The position numbers and the translations under genes were made by a program. The notes below the pieces were generated by a model, which saw only the letters and a program-made list of their open reading frames with translations, was not told the DNA's origin and searched no databases. Positions 41,674 to 52,208 of a DNA stretch of 64,000 nucleotides are shown here, piece by piece. The stretch lies in the NCBI RefSeq assembly GCF_030848505.1, contig NZ_JAVDDU010000003.1, positions 62,001 through 126,000 of the forward strand. The letters are read 5' to 3'. Origin of the DNA: Marinimicrobium hydrolyticum. GTDB taxonomy: Bacteria; Pseudomonadota; Gammaproteobacteria; Pseudomonadales; Cellvibrionaceae. Positions within the stretch are counted from its first letter, which is position 1; every line of letters begins with the position of its first letter.

Positions 41674-43599
41674 CTACTTTTTCTCGTCTTCCTTTACCTC
41701 TTCAAACTCAGCGTCCACGGCGCTGTCGTCCTCTGGCTTCGCCTCGCTTTCCGGACCGGCCTGAGCTTGCTCGCCGCCCTGTTGCTCGGCGTACAACTTC
41801 TGCGCCAGTGAGCCGGAGGCTTCGGTCAGCTTAGTGGTGGCCGCTTCAATGGCTTCCTTGTCTTCACCTTTGACCACTTCTTCCGCCTCTTTGATGGCGG
41901 CTTCAATGGCAGACTTTTCTTCCTCAGTAGCCTTATCTCCGGCGTCTTTTACGGTTTTCTGGGTGGCGTGAATCAAGCCTTCCAGCGTATTGCGCGCGGT
42001 GACGATTTCCTCGAACTTGCGGTCCGCCTCGGCATTGGCCTCGGCATCCTTAACCATTTTTTCGATTTCCTCGTCTGACAAGCCCGAGGAAGCTTTAATC
42101 ACAATGGACTGCTCCTTGCCGGTGGCCTTGTCTTTGGCGCTCACGTTCAAAATACCGTTGGCGTCGATATCAAAGGTCACCTCAATCTGCGGCAGGCCGC
42201 GCGGTGCCGGGGGGATATCCGCCAAGTCAAAGCGACCCAGAGACTTGTTCTGAGACGCCTGCTTACGCTCACCCTGTACCACGTGGATGGTCACGGCGGT
42301 CTGGTTATCGTCAGCGGTCGAGAACACCTGCGATTTTTTGGTCGGCACGGTGGTGTTTTTCTCGATCAACGGCGTGGCCACACCGCCCATGGTTTCAATA
42401 CCCAAGGTCAGCGGGCTCACATCCAGCAACAGCACGTCTTTTACGTCACCGGCCAGTACAGCGCCTTGAATGGCGGCGCCCACAGCGACCGCTTCATCCG
42501 GGTTAACGTCTCTGCGTGGATCCTTACCGAAGAAGTCGGCCACGGCTTTTTGTACCAGAGGCATACGGGTTTGACCGCCCACCAGGATCACATCACTGAT
42601 GTCGTTGGCGGAAACACCCGAGTCCTTCAAAGCCATTTTAACTGGCTCAATGGAGCGCGTGACCAGATCTTCCACCAGGGACTCCAGCTTGGCCCGAGTC
42701 AACTTAACCACCAAGTGTTTGGGGCCGGTGTTGTCGGCGGTAATGTACGGCAGATTCACTTCGGTCTGCTGGCTGGAAGACAGTTCAATTTTGGCCTTCT
42801 CAGCCGCTTCTTTCAGCCGCTGCAGAGCCAGGGGATCGGAGTGCAAATCAATGCCCTGCTCTTTCTTGAACTGCTCGGCCAAGTATTCGATCAGCCGCAT
42901 GTCGAAGTCTTCACCACCCAAGAAGGTGTCGCCGTTGGTAGACAGCACTTCAAACTGGTGTTCACCGTCCACATCCGCAATTTCAATAATGGAGATATCG
43001 AAAGTACCACCACCCAAGTCGTACACGGCGATGGTGCGATCACCACGAGCTTTGTCCATACCGTAAGCCAGGGCTGCGGCGGTGGGCTCGTTAATGATGC
43101 GCTTCACTTCCAGACCGGCGATCTTACCCGCGTCTTTGGTGGCTTGGCGCTGGGAGTCGTTGAAGTAGGCGGGCACGGTAATGACGGCCTCGGTGACCTT
43201 CTCGCCCAGGTAATCCTCGGCGGTTTTCTTCATTTTCTTGAGCACTTCCGCGGAAACCTGCGGTGGCGCCTTCTTCTCGCCCTTCACTTCCACCCAGGCA
43301 TCGCCATTGTCAGCGCCCACAATTTTGTAGGGCACCATTTTGATGTCTTTTTGCACCACGTCGTCTTTGAACTTGCGCCCAATCAAACGCTTAACGGCGT
43401 ACAGGGTGTTGTGAGGATTGGTGACCGCCTGGCGCTTAGCGCTCTGGCCCACGAGGATTTCGCCGTCGTCGGTAAACGCAACGATGGACGGGGTAGTACG
43501 ATCCCCTTCCGCGCTCTCGATGACTTTCGGCTTGCCGCCTTCCATGACCGACACACAGGAATTCGTGGTGCCCAGGTCAATGCCAATAATTTTACCCAT
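41674..43599 (-). CDS. dnaK: Chaperone protein DnaK (Hsp70)
   Basis: ATP-dependent Hsp70 chaperone. The 641-residue protein starts [20 protein letters not shown] (ATG 43599). The nucleotide-binding domain has [39 protein letters not shown] and [13 protein letters not shown]. The substrate-binding domain follows ([16 protein letters not shown]), then a helical lid and an acidic tail ending [11 protein letters not shown]. It sits between grpE and dnaJ in a heat-shock operon. Confidence 0.98.
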   Translation of the reverse strand: MGKIIGIDLGTTNSCVSVMEGGKPKVIESAEGDRTTPSIVAFTDDGEILVGQSAKRQAVTNPHNTLYAVKRLIGRKFKDDVVQKDIKMVPYKIVGADNGDAWVEVKGEKKAPPQVSAEVLKKMKKTAEDYLGEKVTEAVITVPAYFNDSQRQATKDAGKIAGLEVKRIINEPTAAALAYGMDKARGDRTIAVYDLGGGTFDISIIEIADVDGEHQFEVLSTNGDTFLGGEDFDMRLIEYLAEQFKKEQGIDLHSDPLALQRLKEAAEKAKIELSSSQQTEVNLPYITADNTGPKHLVVKLTRAKLESLVEDLVTRSIEPVKMALKDSGVSANDISDVILVGGQTRMPLVQKAVADFFGKDPRRDVNPDEAVAVGAAIQGAVLAGDVKDVLLLDVSPLTLGIETMGGVATPLIEKNTTVPTKKSQVFSTADDNQTAVTIHVVQGERKQASQNKSLGRFDLADIPPAPRGLPQIEVTFDIDANGILNVSAKDKATGKEQSIVIKASSGLSDEEIEKMVKDAEANAEADRKFEEIVTARNTLEGLIHATQKTVKDAGDKATEEEKSAIEAAIKEAEEVVKGEDKEAIEAATTKLTEASGSLAQKLYAEQQGGEQAQAGPESEAKPEDDSAVDAEFEEVKEDEKK

Positions 43600-43753
43600 G
43601 AACAAATCTCCTAAATTTCTTGCTCGACCCGATGTGGTCATCGGCCCGACGATTACTGAATTAGTGAACGGCTTTGCTTCGCGTTTACACTCTATATTGG
43701 CCCACTTGCCGCCTTTTCAAGGCCCCGGCCATAAACGGCTGCTCGCCAGGCGA

Positions 43754-44335
43754 TCAGGGCGCCTTGGAAACCACCACCATGGCGGGACGCACCAGACGAC
43801 CGTGCAGGGTGTAGCCCTTTTGGAACACTTCCACCACGGTATTGGGCTCCACATCCGGATTGGGCACCATGGTCATGGCCTGGTGAAACTGAGGATCGAA
43901 GGGCTCGCCCTGCGGATCCAACGGCACCACCTGGTACTTGGCCAGCACATCCGTAAAGGCCTTCAGAGTAAGCTGAATGCCTTCCGCTACGGGCTTCAGA
44001 GCCTCCTCATTCGGGTCGATAGCGGCCAATCCGCGCTCCAGGTTGTCCACTACCGGCAACAAATCCGTCAGTAGCTTCTCCTGACCAAATTTGTGGGCTT
44101 TTTCCACGTCCTGTTCGGCCCGACGGCGCGCATTCTGTGCCTCAGCCTGAGAGCGCAGCACTTGATCCTTGGCCGCCTCCATGGCTCCGGTCAGTGCTTC
44201 CACCTTGGCCTGCAGGGCTTCTACGGTGTCCTCGCCCTGCCCTTCGGTGGTCTCCTCGGCACCCTGTTGAGCCCGGTATTCTTCCGCCTGGGCCTCGGTG
44301 TTTTCCTGGGGTTCTTGCTTGTCTTGATCCGCCAC
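43754..44335 (-). CDS. grpE: Nucleotide exchange factor GrpE
   Basis: Releases ADP from DnaK. The 193-residue protein has an acidic disordered N-terminus (QDKQEPQENTEAQAEEYRAQ), a long dimerisation coiled coil (ALQAKVEALTGAMEAAKDQV, AQNARRRAEQDVEKA) and the C-terminal beta-wing domain (PQFHQAMTMVPNPDVEPNTV, GYTLHGRLVRPAMVVVS). First gene of grpE-dnaK-dnaJ, behind a near-consensus heat-shock promoter. Confidence 0.97.
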   Translation of the reverse strand: MADQDKQEPQENTEAQAEEYRAQQGAEETTEGQGEDTVEALQAKVEALTGAMEAAKDQVLRSQAEAQNARRRAEQDVEKAHKFGQEKLLTDLLPVVDNLERGLAAIDPNEEALKPVAEGIQLTLKAFTDVLAKYQVVPLDPQGEPFDPQFHQAMTMVPNPDVEPNTVVEVFQKGYTLHGRLVRPAMVVVSKAP

Positions 44336-44419
44336 GGTGATCTCCGTCGTGATTTACCTTTGCAGCAAGCCGCTGCACAATGAGTGACTTGTGCGCTAAG
44401 AAGCGCCTTGTGCAGCCCT

Positions 44420-44447
44420 ATATGGGGCTAGCCGGCTCGGATTCAAG
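44420..44447 (-). promoter_or_regulatory. Sigma-32 heat-shock promoter of grpE-dnaK-dnaJ
   Basis: On the minus strand, CTTGAAT (44447-44441), a 13-base spacer and CCCCATAT (44427-44420) match the RpoH consensus CTTGAAA - 11 to 15 bases - CCCCATnT almost perfectly, about 85 bases before the grpE ATG. Confidence 0.9.
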
Positions 44448-44506
44448 GCCAAAGGTCGCATTTCGCATTTCCCTCCCCTCAGACTCTGGCCGAACCGAAA
44501 CAAATA

Positions 44507-44522
44507 CTGTATAAACAGCCAG
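44507..44522. promoter_or_regulatory. LexA (SOS) box before recN
   Basis: CTGTATAAACAGCCAG has the CTG - 10 bases - CAG layout and the CTGTATA left half of the gammaproteobacterial LexA box, 29 bases before the recN ATG. recN is a classic SOS gene, which supports the call. Confidence 0.75.
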
Positions 44523-44550
44523 AAATCCTCACGAAAAACACGAGGCTCCC

Positions 44551-46218
44551 ATGCTTACGCACCTCAGCATTCAGAATTTCACTCTGGTGGACCACCTGGA
44601 CCTGGACCTAAAGCCCGGCATGACCGTAATTACCGGCGAGACCGGGGCGGGAAAGTCGATTCTGCTCGACGCCCTGGGCCAGACGCTGGGGGACCGAGCC
44701 GATGGCCAGCGGGTCCGAACCGGAGCCAAACGGGCCGACATTCACGCCAGTTTTGATCTCAGCGCCATCACCCGGGCGAAACGGTGGCTGGAAGAGCAGG
44801 ATCTGGAGCAGGAAGAGCACCCTGAGGAGTGCCTGCTACGCAGGGTAATTACCAGTGAAGGCCGCTCCAAGGCCTACATCAACGGCCGCCCCGTGACGCT
44901 GCAACAGCTGCGTAGCCTGGGTGAAATGCTGATCGATATCCACAGCCAGCACGAACACCAATCCTTGCTGCATCGAGAAACGCACCGGCGCCTGCTGGAT
45001 GAGCTGGCAGGCCAAAGCGCGCTGGCAAAGGACGTTCGGGAGCGCTTCCGGCACTGGCAGGCTCTTCGAGAAGATCTCGCTTATCGCAGCGCCAATGCCG
45101 AGGAGCTGAGCGCGCGCTTTCAGTTGCTCAGTTATCAGGTCCAAGAGCTGGACCAACTGGGTTTGGACGAAGGTGAGCTGGATGATTTGGAGAGTGAACA
45201 ACGCACGCTCGCGCACGCCGAAGACATTCTGCAGGCCAGCCAGCAGCTCTCGACGCTGTGTGGCGACGAAGAACAGGGGCTCAGCGTGGGCCTGCACCGG
45301 GCCTTGAACCTGTTCCACAACCTGCCCGAAAAGTCCGCCGCGCTGCAGGAAGCGGAGCAACTGCTCACCAGCGCACAGATTCAGGTGGACGAAGCGCAGC
45401 GGGAGATTGACCGGCACATCGATAATTTCACCCTGGACCCCGAGCGCCTGCAAACGGTCGAGGAGCGTTTGAGCGCGATTTACGATATCGCCCGCAAGCA
45501 TCGGGTCGGCCCGGAACAGCTGTCCGAGCTGGAGCAAAACCTACGCACTGAGCTAGAACAACTGGAGGGCGGCGACGCTCATCTGGAAGCACTGACACAG
45601 GAAGTCGCCAAGGCCGAAAAGCAGTATCGCGAACAGGCACAGAAGCTGTCTGAGTCCCGTCGCAAAGCCGGCGTCAAACTGGCGACGGAGGTAAATGCCC
45701 AGCTCCACGCACTGGCCATGGAAAACGCCCGGCTGGAAGTCAGCCTAACGCCCCTCAAAGACAAACCCGGAGCGCACGGCCTTGAAGAGGTGGAATTTTT
45801 AATCAGCACCAACCCCGGTCAAACGCCGCGTTCGCTCAGTAAAGTGGCTTCCGGCGGGGAGCTTTCGCGCATCAGTCTGGCGATCCAGGTGATTACTGCA
45901 CAGACCTCCGCCAGCCCGACGCTGGTGTTCGATGAGGTGGATGTGGGCATTGGAGGCGCAACCGGCGATGTGGTGGGCCGGCTGCTGCGTCAGCTGGGCG
46001 ATCGGGGCCAGGTGATTTGCGTTACCCATTTGGCGCAAGTGGCCAGCAAAGGGCACCAACACTTGCAGGTCAACAAAACCGCCAGCGCCTCCAGCGCTCA
46101 GTCAACGCTGATAGAGCTCACTGGAGAGGCCAAAGTGGAAGAAATCGCGCGCATGTTGGGCGGTATGACTATTACCGACCAATCACTGGCTCATGCGAGG
46201 GAAATCCTGGAAAAGTAG
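44551..46218 (+). CDS. recN: DNA repair protein RecN
   Basis: SMC-like ATPase for double-strand-break repair. The 555-residue protein starts MLTHLSIQNFTLVDHLDLDL, with the Walker A motif GETGAGKS at 29-36. A long coiled-coil middle (about 150-370) has a hinge-like break. The C-terminal signature is FLISTNPGQTPRSLSKVASGGELSRISLAIQV, and Walker B is LVFDEVDVGIGG. Divergent from the grpE operon, with a LexA box upstream. Confidence 0.97.
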   Translation: MLTHLSIQNFTLVDHLDLDLKPGMTVITGETGAGKSILLDALGQTLGDRADGQRVRTGAKRADIHASFDLSAITRAKRWLEEQDLEQEEHPEECLLRRVITSEGRSKAYINGRPVTLQQLRSLGEMLIDIHSQHEHQSLLHRETHRRLLDELAGQSALAKDVRERFRHWQALREDLAYRSANAEELSARFQLLSYQVQELDQLGLDEGELDDLESEQRTLAHAEDILQASQQLSTLCGDEEQGLSVGLHRALNLFHNLPEKSAALQEAEQLLTSAQIQVDEAQREIDRHIDNFTLDPERLQTVEERLSAIYDIARKHRVGPEQLSELEQNLRTELEQLEGGDAHLEALTQEVAKAEKQYREQAQKLSESRRKAGVKLATEVNAQLHALAMENARLEVSLTPLKDKPGAHGLEEVEFLISTNPGQTPRSLSKVASGGELSRISLAIQVITAQTSASPTLVFDEVDVGIGGATGDVVGRLLRQLGDRGQVICVTHLAQVASKGHQHLQVNKTASASSAQSTLIELTGEAKVEEIARMLGGMTITDQSLAHAREILEK

Positions 46219-46246
46219 GCTGGAATTGTAAAACGCTAACAAGTTG

Positions 46247-46654
46247 TTATTTTTTTGGTTTCACGTACAGCACCAGGCTGTGATCCACCAACTCGTACCC
46301 GTGTTCGTCGGCGATCTGGCGCTGCAGCGCTTCAATTTTTTCGTTGTGGAACTCTATGACGGCGCTCGTGTCCATGCATACCATATGGTCGTGGTGTTCA
46401 CCGCGAGCGATTTCAAACACCGAGTGGCCACCATCGAAGTTATGGCGCTCCACCAAACCGGCACTTTCAAATTGCGTCAGCACCCGATACACAGTGGCCA
46501 GGCCGACATCGTCGCCCGCTTCCATCAAGGCCTTGTAGACGTCTTCCGCGCTCATATGGCGCTCTTCGGAAGACTCCAGCATTTGCAGGATCTTGACCCT
46601 AGGCAGCGTCACCTTGAGGCCCGCTTTGCGCAGTTCCTGGTTTTCTTCGGCCAT
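46247..46654 (-). CDS. fur: Ferric uptake regulator Fur
   Basis: Iron-responsive repressor. The 135-residue protein has an N-terminal winged helix (GLKVTLPRVKILQMLE, DVGLATVYRVLTQFESAGLV) and a C-terminal metal-binding dimerisation domain with GEHHDHMVCMD. As in Pseudomonas Fur, the second cysteine of the enteric CxxC zinc site is absent (CMDT), and the His-rich tail of E. coli Fur is missing. It is divergent from bamE, the usual arrangement. Confidence 0.96.
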   Translation of the reverse strand: MAEENQELRKAGLKVTLPRVKILQMLESSEERHMSAEDVYKALMEAGDDVGLATVYRVLTQFESAGLVERHNFDGGHSVFEIARGEHHDHMVCMDTSAVIEFHNEKIEALQRQIADEHGYELVDHSLVLYVKPKK

Positions 46655-46731
46655 TTTTCCCCCAAACCCTTCTCAGTGTTCCTGTCAATCAGGTATTATC
46701 GCGATTCGTTTTGCCAAGTGGAAGCCCTTAT

Positions 46732-47181
46732 ATGAAAATAGCCAGCCGCCTAATCCTGGTCGCAGCCCTTCTCGCCAGCCTGGCAGGTTGTTCCTATTTC
46801 CAATTTCCCGGCGTTCACAAGATCTATATTCAGCAAGGTCACATTGTGACTCAGGACATGCTTGATCAGCTGGAGCCCGGCCTGACCAAACGCCAGGTTC
46901 GCTATGTGCTGGGCACACCGCTACTGGCCGACAGTTTCAACGAAGACCGCTGGGATTACCACTACAGTCTGCGTCAGGGCGACAAAACATTTCGCAAGCG
47001 CGCTATGACGGTCTTCTTTGAAGACGATCGCATGACGCACTTCACGGGTGACTTTGGGCGGACTAACCTTGAGGACGCCGGAGAAGGCCTGCCCGCCGTT
47101 CCGACCAACGTCGAAGAAGACGCGGGCGCATTCCCGACTGAACCACTCGAGGGCGAAATACCCCTACCGACTAATCAGTAA
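46732..47181 (+). CDS. bamE: Outer membrane protein assembly factor BamE (SmpA/OmlA)
   Basis: Lipoprotein subunit of the BAM complex that inserts outer-membrane proteins. The 149-residue protein starts MKIASRLILVAALLASLAGC (lipobox LAGC, Cys20). The family core is IYIQQGHIVTQDMLDQLEPGLTKRQVRYVLGTPLLAD...WDYHYSLR. It has an acidic C-terminal extension (EDAGEGLPAVPTNVEEDAG). The frame is open from 46711, but the ATG at 46732 begins the signal peptide. Confidence 0.95.
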   Translation: MKIASRLILVAALLASLAGCSYFQFPGVHKIYIQQGHIVTQDMLDQLEPGLTKRQVRYVLGTPLLADSFNEDRWDYHYSLRQGDKTFRKRAMTVFFEDDRMTHFTGDFGRTNLEDAGEGLPAVPTNVEEDAGAFPTEPLEGEIPLPTNQ

Positions 47182-47188
47182 AACTCTA

Positions 47189-47219
47189 GGGCTCTGACGA
47201 TCAACGTCCGTCGGAGCCC
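47189..47219. terminator. Shared hairpin between bamE and rnfH
   Basis: GGGCTCTGACG and CGTCGGAGCCC pair with one G-T wobble in the short space between two convergent genes, so probably a bidirectional terminator. Confidence 0.65.
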
Positions 47220-47221
47220 AC

Positions 47222-47542
47222 TCAATCACTGGCTTTGTTCTTCTCGGCGCGTTTGCGCCGAATTTCTTTCGGGTCGATGATCAACGGCCGATAGATCTCT
47301 ACTCTATCGCCCGGTTGTAACTCATATTCCCGTGGCGGTTTGAGTCCTTTAGTACCCAGGGCCTGCCCGAAAATACCCATTTTTGCGCTCTCCAGATCCA
47401 GCTCTGGAAAACTTTTTGCGATCCCCGAGCGCTCGGCCGCTTGGTAAGCACTGGTCCCAGGCTCCACCAACAATTCAATGATTTTTTGTTTGTCCGGAAG
47501 CGCGTAGGCCACCTCCACGGTAATTAAGTCCAGATCGGCCAT
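47222..47542 (-). CDS. rnfH: RnfH-family ubiquitin-like protein
   Basis: A 106-residue beta-grasp protein: MADLDLITVEVAYALPDKQK, then GIFGQALGTKGLKPPREYEL, GDRVEIYRPLIIDPKEIRRK and a Lys-rich tail. RnfH is paired with RatA in many gammaproteobacteria; its biochemical role is unsettled. The start at 47542 lies just after the ratA stop (47547); an ATG at 47563 inside ratA is an alternative. Confidence 0.9.
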   Translation of the reverse strand: MADLDLITVEVAYALPDKQKIIELLVEPGTSAYQAAERSGIAKSFPELDLESAKMGIFGQALGTKGLKPPREYELQPGDRVEIYRPLIIDPKEIRRKRAEKNKASD

Positions 47543-47546
47543 ACTC

Positions 47547-48005
47547 TTAGCGCTCTCCTGCATGTGGTAACCCATAAACGTTCTGCGCCCGCCGACACAA
47601 AGCATCCACCTGTTTACTCGCGGCGGATTCAAACAATTTACCCACCGCCATACCCAGGAGACGGCTCTTCATATCGAAGGCCAATTCAAAACCCACCCGG
47701 CAGGCACCACTATCAATGGCTTCGAAGGTCCAGCACCCCTCCAAACGGGAAAAGGGCCCCTCGACCAATTTCATGGTCATGCGTGTCGGTGGCTGTAACT
47801 CGTTGCGCGTGACGAAGCTCTGGGTCAGCCCCGCCTTCTGGAGCTCCAAACGTGCCTCCAACCAACCGGGGCCGCGCTGCAGCACCTGCGCCCCCACGCA
47901 ATCGTCCATGTATTCTGGGTAGGCCTCAATGTCATTGACCAAATCGAACATCTGCTGCGCCGAATACTGCACCAGCGCCGATCGTTCTACTCGATGACTC
48001 AACAA
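47547..48005 (-). CDS. ratA: RatA/PasT START-like (Coq10-type) protein
   Basis: A 152-residue member of the polyketide cyclase/START family, with VERSALVQYSAQQMFDLVND, YPEYMDDCVGA, LVEGPFSRLEGCWTFEAI and CRVGFELAFDMKSRLLGMA. In E. coli RatA (PasT) has been linked to 70S association and stress survival; the Coq10 similarity suggests a role in ubiquinone handling. The start is a TTG (48005 or 48002) preceded by AGGGAG; no ATG is available. Pairs with rnfH. Confidence 0.9.
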   Translation of the reverse strand: MLSHRVERSALVQYSAQQMFDLVNDIEAYPEYMDDCVGAQVLQRGPGWLEARLELQKAGLTQSFVTRNELQPPTRMTMKLVEGPFSRLEGCWTFEAIDSGACRVGFELAFDMKSRLLGMAVGKLFESAASKQVDALCRRAQNVYGLPHAGER

Positions 48006-48018
48006 ACGTACTCCCTAT

Positions 48019-49401
48019 TCAAGAAAACTGATCCCACAGGCCGGCCAGGAGAATCACAAGCAAAGCCGCGGGGCAAAGATATTTTAAAAGCCATAACCAG
48101 GCGGAAAATAAGGTCTCGGAGGCGGGCCTGACTTCGTGATGCAGAAGTTCACGACGCACCACCCAACCCACAAACAAAGCCATCAGAAGTCCCCCGAGAG
48201 GCAGCATGACACGCTGCGTGAAGAAGTCGAGGAAGTTAAATACGTTCATCCCCAGCAATAGGGACATATCCTGCCAGACATTAAACGACAAGACCGACCC
48301 GATCCCGAGCAGCCAAGCACTTCCGGCAATCAGCACATTCGCTGTCCAGCGCTGAATGTTAAAGCGTTCGGCAACGTAGGCAACGCCCGGCTCCAACAAC
48401 GATATGGTGGAACTCCAGGCCGCCAAGGCCACCAAGGCGAAAAACGCCGCCCCAAAGAATACCCCCGCCTGCATACTGCCAAAAGCAACCGGCAAGCTAA
48501 TAAACATCAACCCGGGCCCCTCGGCCGGGCTCAAACCGGGTGTGGCGAACACAATCGGGAAAATGGCCAAGCCGGCGATCAACGCCACCAAGGTGTCTAG
48601 AGCCGCGACGGCAAACACCATTTTACCAACGGAGGCCTTGCCAGGCATATAGGAGCCGTAGGCCATAATGGCGCCCATGGCCAAACTGAGCGTAAAGAAC
48701 GCGTGCCCCAACGCCAGCGAGGCGGCTCCCCAGGACAACCCCGCCGGATCAAAACCAAACATAAACCGCCAACCAGCGGCAAAATCACCTGCAGTCACGG
48801 CGTAGACCAATAGCACCAATAACAGCACAAACAGCAACGGCATCAGCAAGCGCACGGCGGTTTCCAAACCACGGGTAACGCCAAACGCCACCACAAGTAC
48901 AGTCATGGCGATAAAAGCGCTCTGCCATCCAAATAACCGCCATGGATTGGCCAGCAATGCGTTAAAAGCAGCGCCAGCCGTTTCGCCATCCAGGCCCACA
49001 AAGTGGCCTCGGGCGGCAGCCCCGAAGTATTCCAGGGACCAGCCAGCGACGACGCTGTAAAACGACAAAATCAAAAAACCGGCGATGACACCGCTCCAGC
49101 CTATGAGATTCCACATAGGGGAGGCACCGCTCTGGCGAGCGATCTTACTCACGGCATCGATGGGGTTGGCTCGACCGTGCCGACCAAGGGTCACTTCGGC
49201 CATCATCACCGGCACACCGATCAGCAGGATGAACACGAGATACATGAGCACGAAGGCGCCACCGCCGTTCTCGCCCGCAATGTAGGGAAATTTCCAGATA
49301 TTTCCCAAGCCGACAGCCGATCCAGTGGCGGCGAGAATGAAGGTACCTCGGTGGCCCCAGATGGCGTGTTGTTTAATTGTCTTCACCAGGAGGCTCTCCA
49401 A
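48019..49401 (-). CDS. Sodium-dependent transporter of the NSS (SNF) family
   Basis: A 460-residue inner-membrane protein of the LeuT-fold neurotransmitter:sodium symporter family, with 11-12 helices. The helix 1 signature is [20 protein letters not shown], the unwound Na/substrate site, followed by [19 protein letters not shown]. Helix 6 holds [24 protein letters not shown], and [21 protein letters not shown] is in helix 8. It probably imports an amino acid with Na+. It sits between ratA and smpB, which usually face each other directly; the 13-base gap to ratA suggests cotranscription. Confidence 0.9.
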   Translation of the reverse strand: MESLLVKTIKQHAIWGHRGTFILAATGSAVGLGNIWKFPYIAGENGGGAFVLMYLVFILLIGVPVMMAEVTLGRHGRANPIDAVSKIARQSGASPMWNLIGWSGVIAGFLILSFYSVVAGWSLEYFGAAARGHFVGLDGETAGAAFNALLANPWRLFGWQSAFIAMTVLVVAFGVTRGLETAVRLLMPLLFVLLLVLLVYAVTAGDFAAGWRFMFGFDPAGLSWGAASLALGHAFFTLSLAMGAIMAYGSYMPGKASVGKMVFAVAALDTLVALIAGLAIFPIVFATPGLSPAEGPGLMFISLPVAFGSMQAGVFFGAAFFALVALAAWSSTISLLEPGVAYVAERFNIQRWTANVLIAGSAWLLGIGSVLSFNVWQDMSLLLGMNVFNFLDFFTQRVMLPLGGLLMALFVGWVVRRELLHHEVRPASETLFSAWLWLLKYLCPAALLVILLAGLWDQFS

Positions 49402-49500
49402 GCTGGCTGGCCGCGATCAGCGAATTGTAACGATATTGGCGTGGAAACAACAATCATCGAACCTTCCGGTCATTGGAAGACAGAAGCACGGCTAAGCCGA

Positions 49501-49506
49501 TATAAT
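49501..49506 (+). promoter_or_regulatory. -10 box of smpB
   Basis: A perfect TATAAT 39 bases before the smpB ATG; no convincing -35 box is visible at 16-18 bases upstream. Confidence 0.55.
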
Positions 49507-49545
49507 GCCCGCCCACTCACGGAATCACAGTCATTAGTTGGCGTT

Positions 49546-50025
49546 ATGGGAAAGACCAAGAAGAAGCCGAGCGGCAATACCATCGCTCAGAACAAGAAGG
49601 CTAAGTTCGATTTTGAGCTGCACGAGCGAACGGAGGCGGGCGTCGCCTTGTTGGGATGGGAGGTGAAGAGCCTGCGCCAGGGTAAGGTGCAGCTGACGGA
49701 TAGCTATGTGATTTTCAAAAACGGCGAGGCTTGGTTGTTGGGCTCGCACATTACGCCGTTGCCCACGGCCTCGACGCATTTTGTGACTGACCCAACCCGT
49801 ACCCGCAAGTTACTGTTAAAGCGCAAGGAGATTGCCAAGCTCCAAGCCGCTGCAGAACAGAAGGGCTACACGGTGGTGGCAACGGCTTTGTACTGGAAGG
49901 CTCATTTGGTGAAATGCGAGGTGGCTCTAGGTAAGGGCAAGCAGCTGCACGATAAACGCCAAACCGAGAAAGAGCGGGATTGGGATCGTCAGAAGCAGCG
50001 AGTTTTGCAGGATCAGAATAAGTAA
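49546..50025 (+). CDS. smpB: SsrA-binding protein SmpB
   Basis: Partner of tmRNA in rescuing stalled ribosomes. The 159-residue protein starts [20 protein letters not shown], with the core [21 protein letters not shown] and [11 protein letters not shown], then KLLLKRKEI, and a basic C-terminal tail with [15 protein letters not shown] that enters the mRNA channel. The frame is open from 49003, but that would overlap the divergent transporter; the ATG at 49546 follows a TATAAT box. tmRNA itself is not downstream in this window. Confidence 0.96.
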   Translation: MGKTKKKPSGNTIAQNKKAKFDFELHERTEAGVALLGWEVKSLRQGKVQLTDSYVIFKNGEAWLLGSHITPLPTASTHFVTDPTRTRKLLLKRKEIAKLQAAAEQKGYTVVATALYWKAHLVKCEVALGKGKQLHDKRQTEKERDWDRQKQRVLQDQNK

Positions 50026-50052
50026 TCTCTACGGTGGACGTCCCCTCGTCCC

Positions 50053-50079
50053 CGTCATTCCCGCGAAAGCGGGAATCCA
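50053..50079. repeat. REP-like hairpin
   Basis: CGTCATTCCCGC-GAAA-GCGGGAATCCA, 28 bases after the smpB stop; arms TTCCCGC/GCGGGAA. Confidence 0.85.
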
Positions 50080-50216
50080 TCTCTCTTCGTCGCACATTTC
50101 TCTCGTTTACAAAAAGCTCTACTAAGTTCTGACGTTCGGAGCTCTGGTCAAGTGCAGCGAGTGGGGCGGCTGGGTGCGCTACTCGTGCTCGGCGCTCTTA
50201 TCGAAGAACGGGGGTT

Positions 50217-50318
50217 GGGTTTGGCGATCTACCTCCGGGACACGCCGTAAATATGTCCCTATAGGCTCGGATGCAGCATCCCTGCTGCATACGGTCCCGG
50301 AGGTAGCTCCCCAAACCC
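50217..50318 (+). repeat. Type I palindromic element, copy C1
   Basis: Arms GGGTTTGGCGATCTACC and GGTAGCTCCCCAAACCC around an A-T-variant core (GGATGCAGCATCC, TGCTGCATACGG). Confidence 0.9.
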
Positions 50319-50401
50319 TTTCGGGACGCTGGGTGCCACTAAGTATCGCCAACCGCCCCGGTGCCAATAGCGCTGTTTGGTGGTACCCGAAGATGTTCTA
50401 T

Positions 50402-50428
50402 TGGATCTCCGCTTTCGCGGAGATGACG
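50402..50428. repeat. REP-like hairpin
   Basis: TGGATCTCCGC-TTTC-GCGGAGATGACG, reverse orientation, arms TCTCCGC/GCGGAGA. Confidence 0.8.
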
Positions 50429-50451
50429 GTGTAAGGATCCTAGTACCTATG

Positions 50452-50477
50452 CGTCATTCGCGCGAAAGCGGGATCCA
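50452..50477. repeat. REP-like hairpin, one arm altered
   Basis: CGTCATTCGCGC-GAAA-GCGGGATCCA; the arms no longer match fully, so this copy is decaying. Confidence 0.7.
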
Positions 50478-50542
50478 TTTCGGTGCACTGAAGCCAAACC
50501 CAACTCCCTTATTTCCCGAAACTATCAGATTGGTACAGCGGA

Positions 50543-50640
50543 GAGTGGGGCAGGCATTCCCGGACTGTATGCGGCATGGATGCCGCATCCAAGCCTACAC
50601 GGATGTATTTACGGCGTGTCCGGGTGTGCCTGCCCCACTC
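50543..50640 (-). repeat. Type II palindromic element, copy C2
   Basis: Arms GAGTGGGGCAGGC and GCCTGCCCCACTC around a G-C-variant core (GGATGCGGCATCC, TGCCGCATACAG). C1 next to it has the A-T variant. Confidence 0.9.
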
Positions 50641-50738
50641 GCAGCACTCGACTAAAACCCAGTTCACCAAAGCAGCACTTGACCAAGTCAACGAGAGCCG
50701 TGGTGCTACTAGTTATTAAATTAGAGGAGTGCTAGAAA

Positions 50739-50765
50739 TGGATCCCCGCATTCGCGGGAATGACG
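50739..50765. repeat. REP-like hairpin
   Basis: TGGATCCCCGC-ATTC-GCGGGAATGACG, with one G-T-type mismatch in the arms. Confidence 0.75.
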
Positions 50766-50830
50766 AGAAGACGTGGGAGTGACGAGAAGATGGGCTTGGG
50801 GAGTCGCAGAAAGACCAGCGACTCCCCTAC

Positions 50831-50856
50831 CGTAATCCCCGCACAGGCGGGGATCA
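50831..50856. repeat. REP-like hairpin, variant loop
   Basis: CGTAATCCCCGC-ACAG-GCGGGGATCA, 10 bases past the purA stop; it could double as the purA terminator. Confidence 0.7.
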
Positions 50857-50865
50857 GTGTTTTAA

Positions 50866-52197
<1,332 letters not shown>

Positions 52198-52208
52198 TCA
52201 GGCTTGCA

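Larger units (their letters stand above)
50026..50865. repeat. Intergenic repeat cluster C (840 bp, no gene) between smpB and purA
   Basis: The densest cluster, between two convergent genes. It holds five REP-like hairpins (50053-50079, 50402-50428, 50452-50477, 50739-50765, 50831-50856), a type I palindrome (50217-50318), a type II palindrome (50543-50640) and the shared linker ACTCCCTTATTTCCCGAAAC at 50502. Open frames here are repeat translations. Confidence 0.88.

Noticed and set aside
42283-43614. 443-codon plus-strand frame
   Set aside because: Antisense to dnaK; composition (many His, Gln, Phe) is typical of reverse-strand shadows.
49003-49545. N-terminal extension of smpB by 181 codons
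   Set aside because: Antisense to the NSS transporter; SmpB families start at MGKTKKK-type sequences, and a TATAAT box lies just upstream.
50026-50865. tmRNA gene expected near smpB
   Set aside because: No tRNA-Ala-like ends or tag-peptide reading frame are visible; the gap is filled with repeats.
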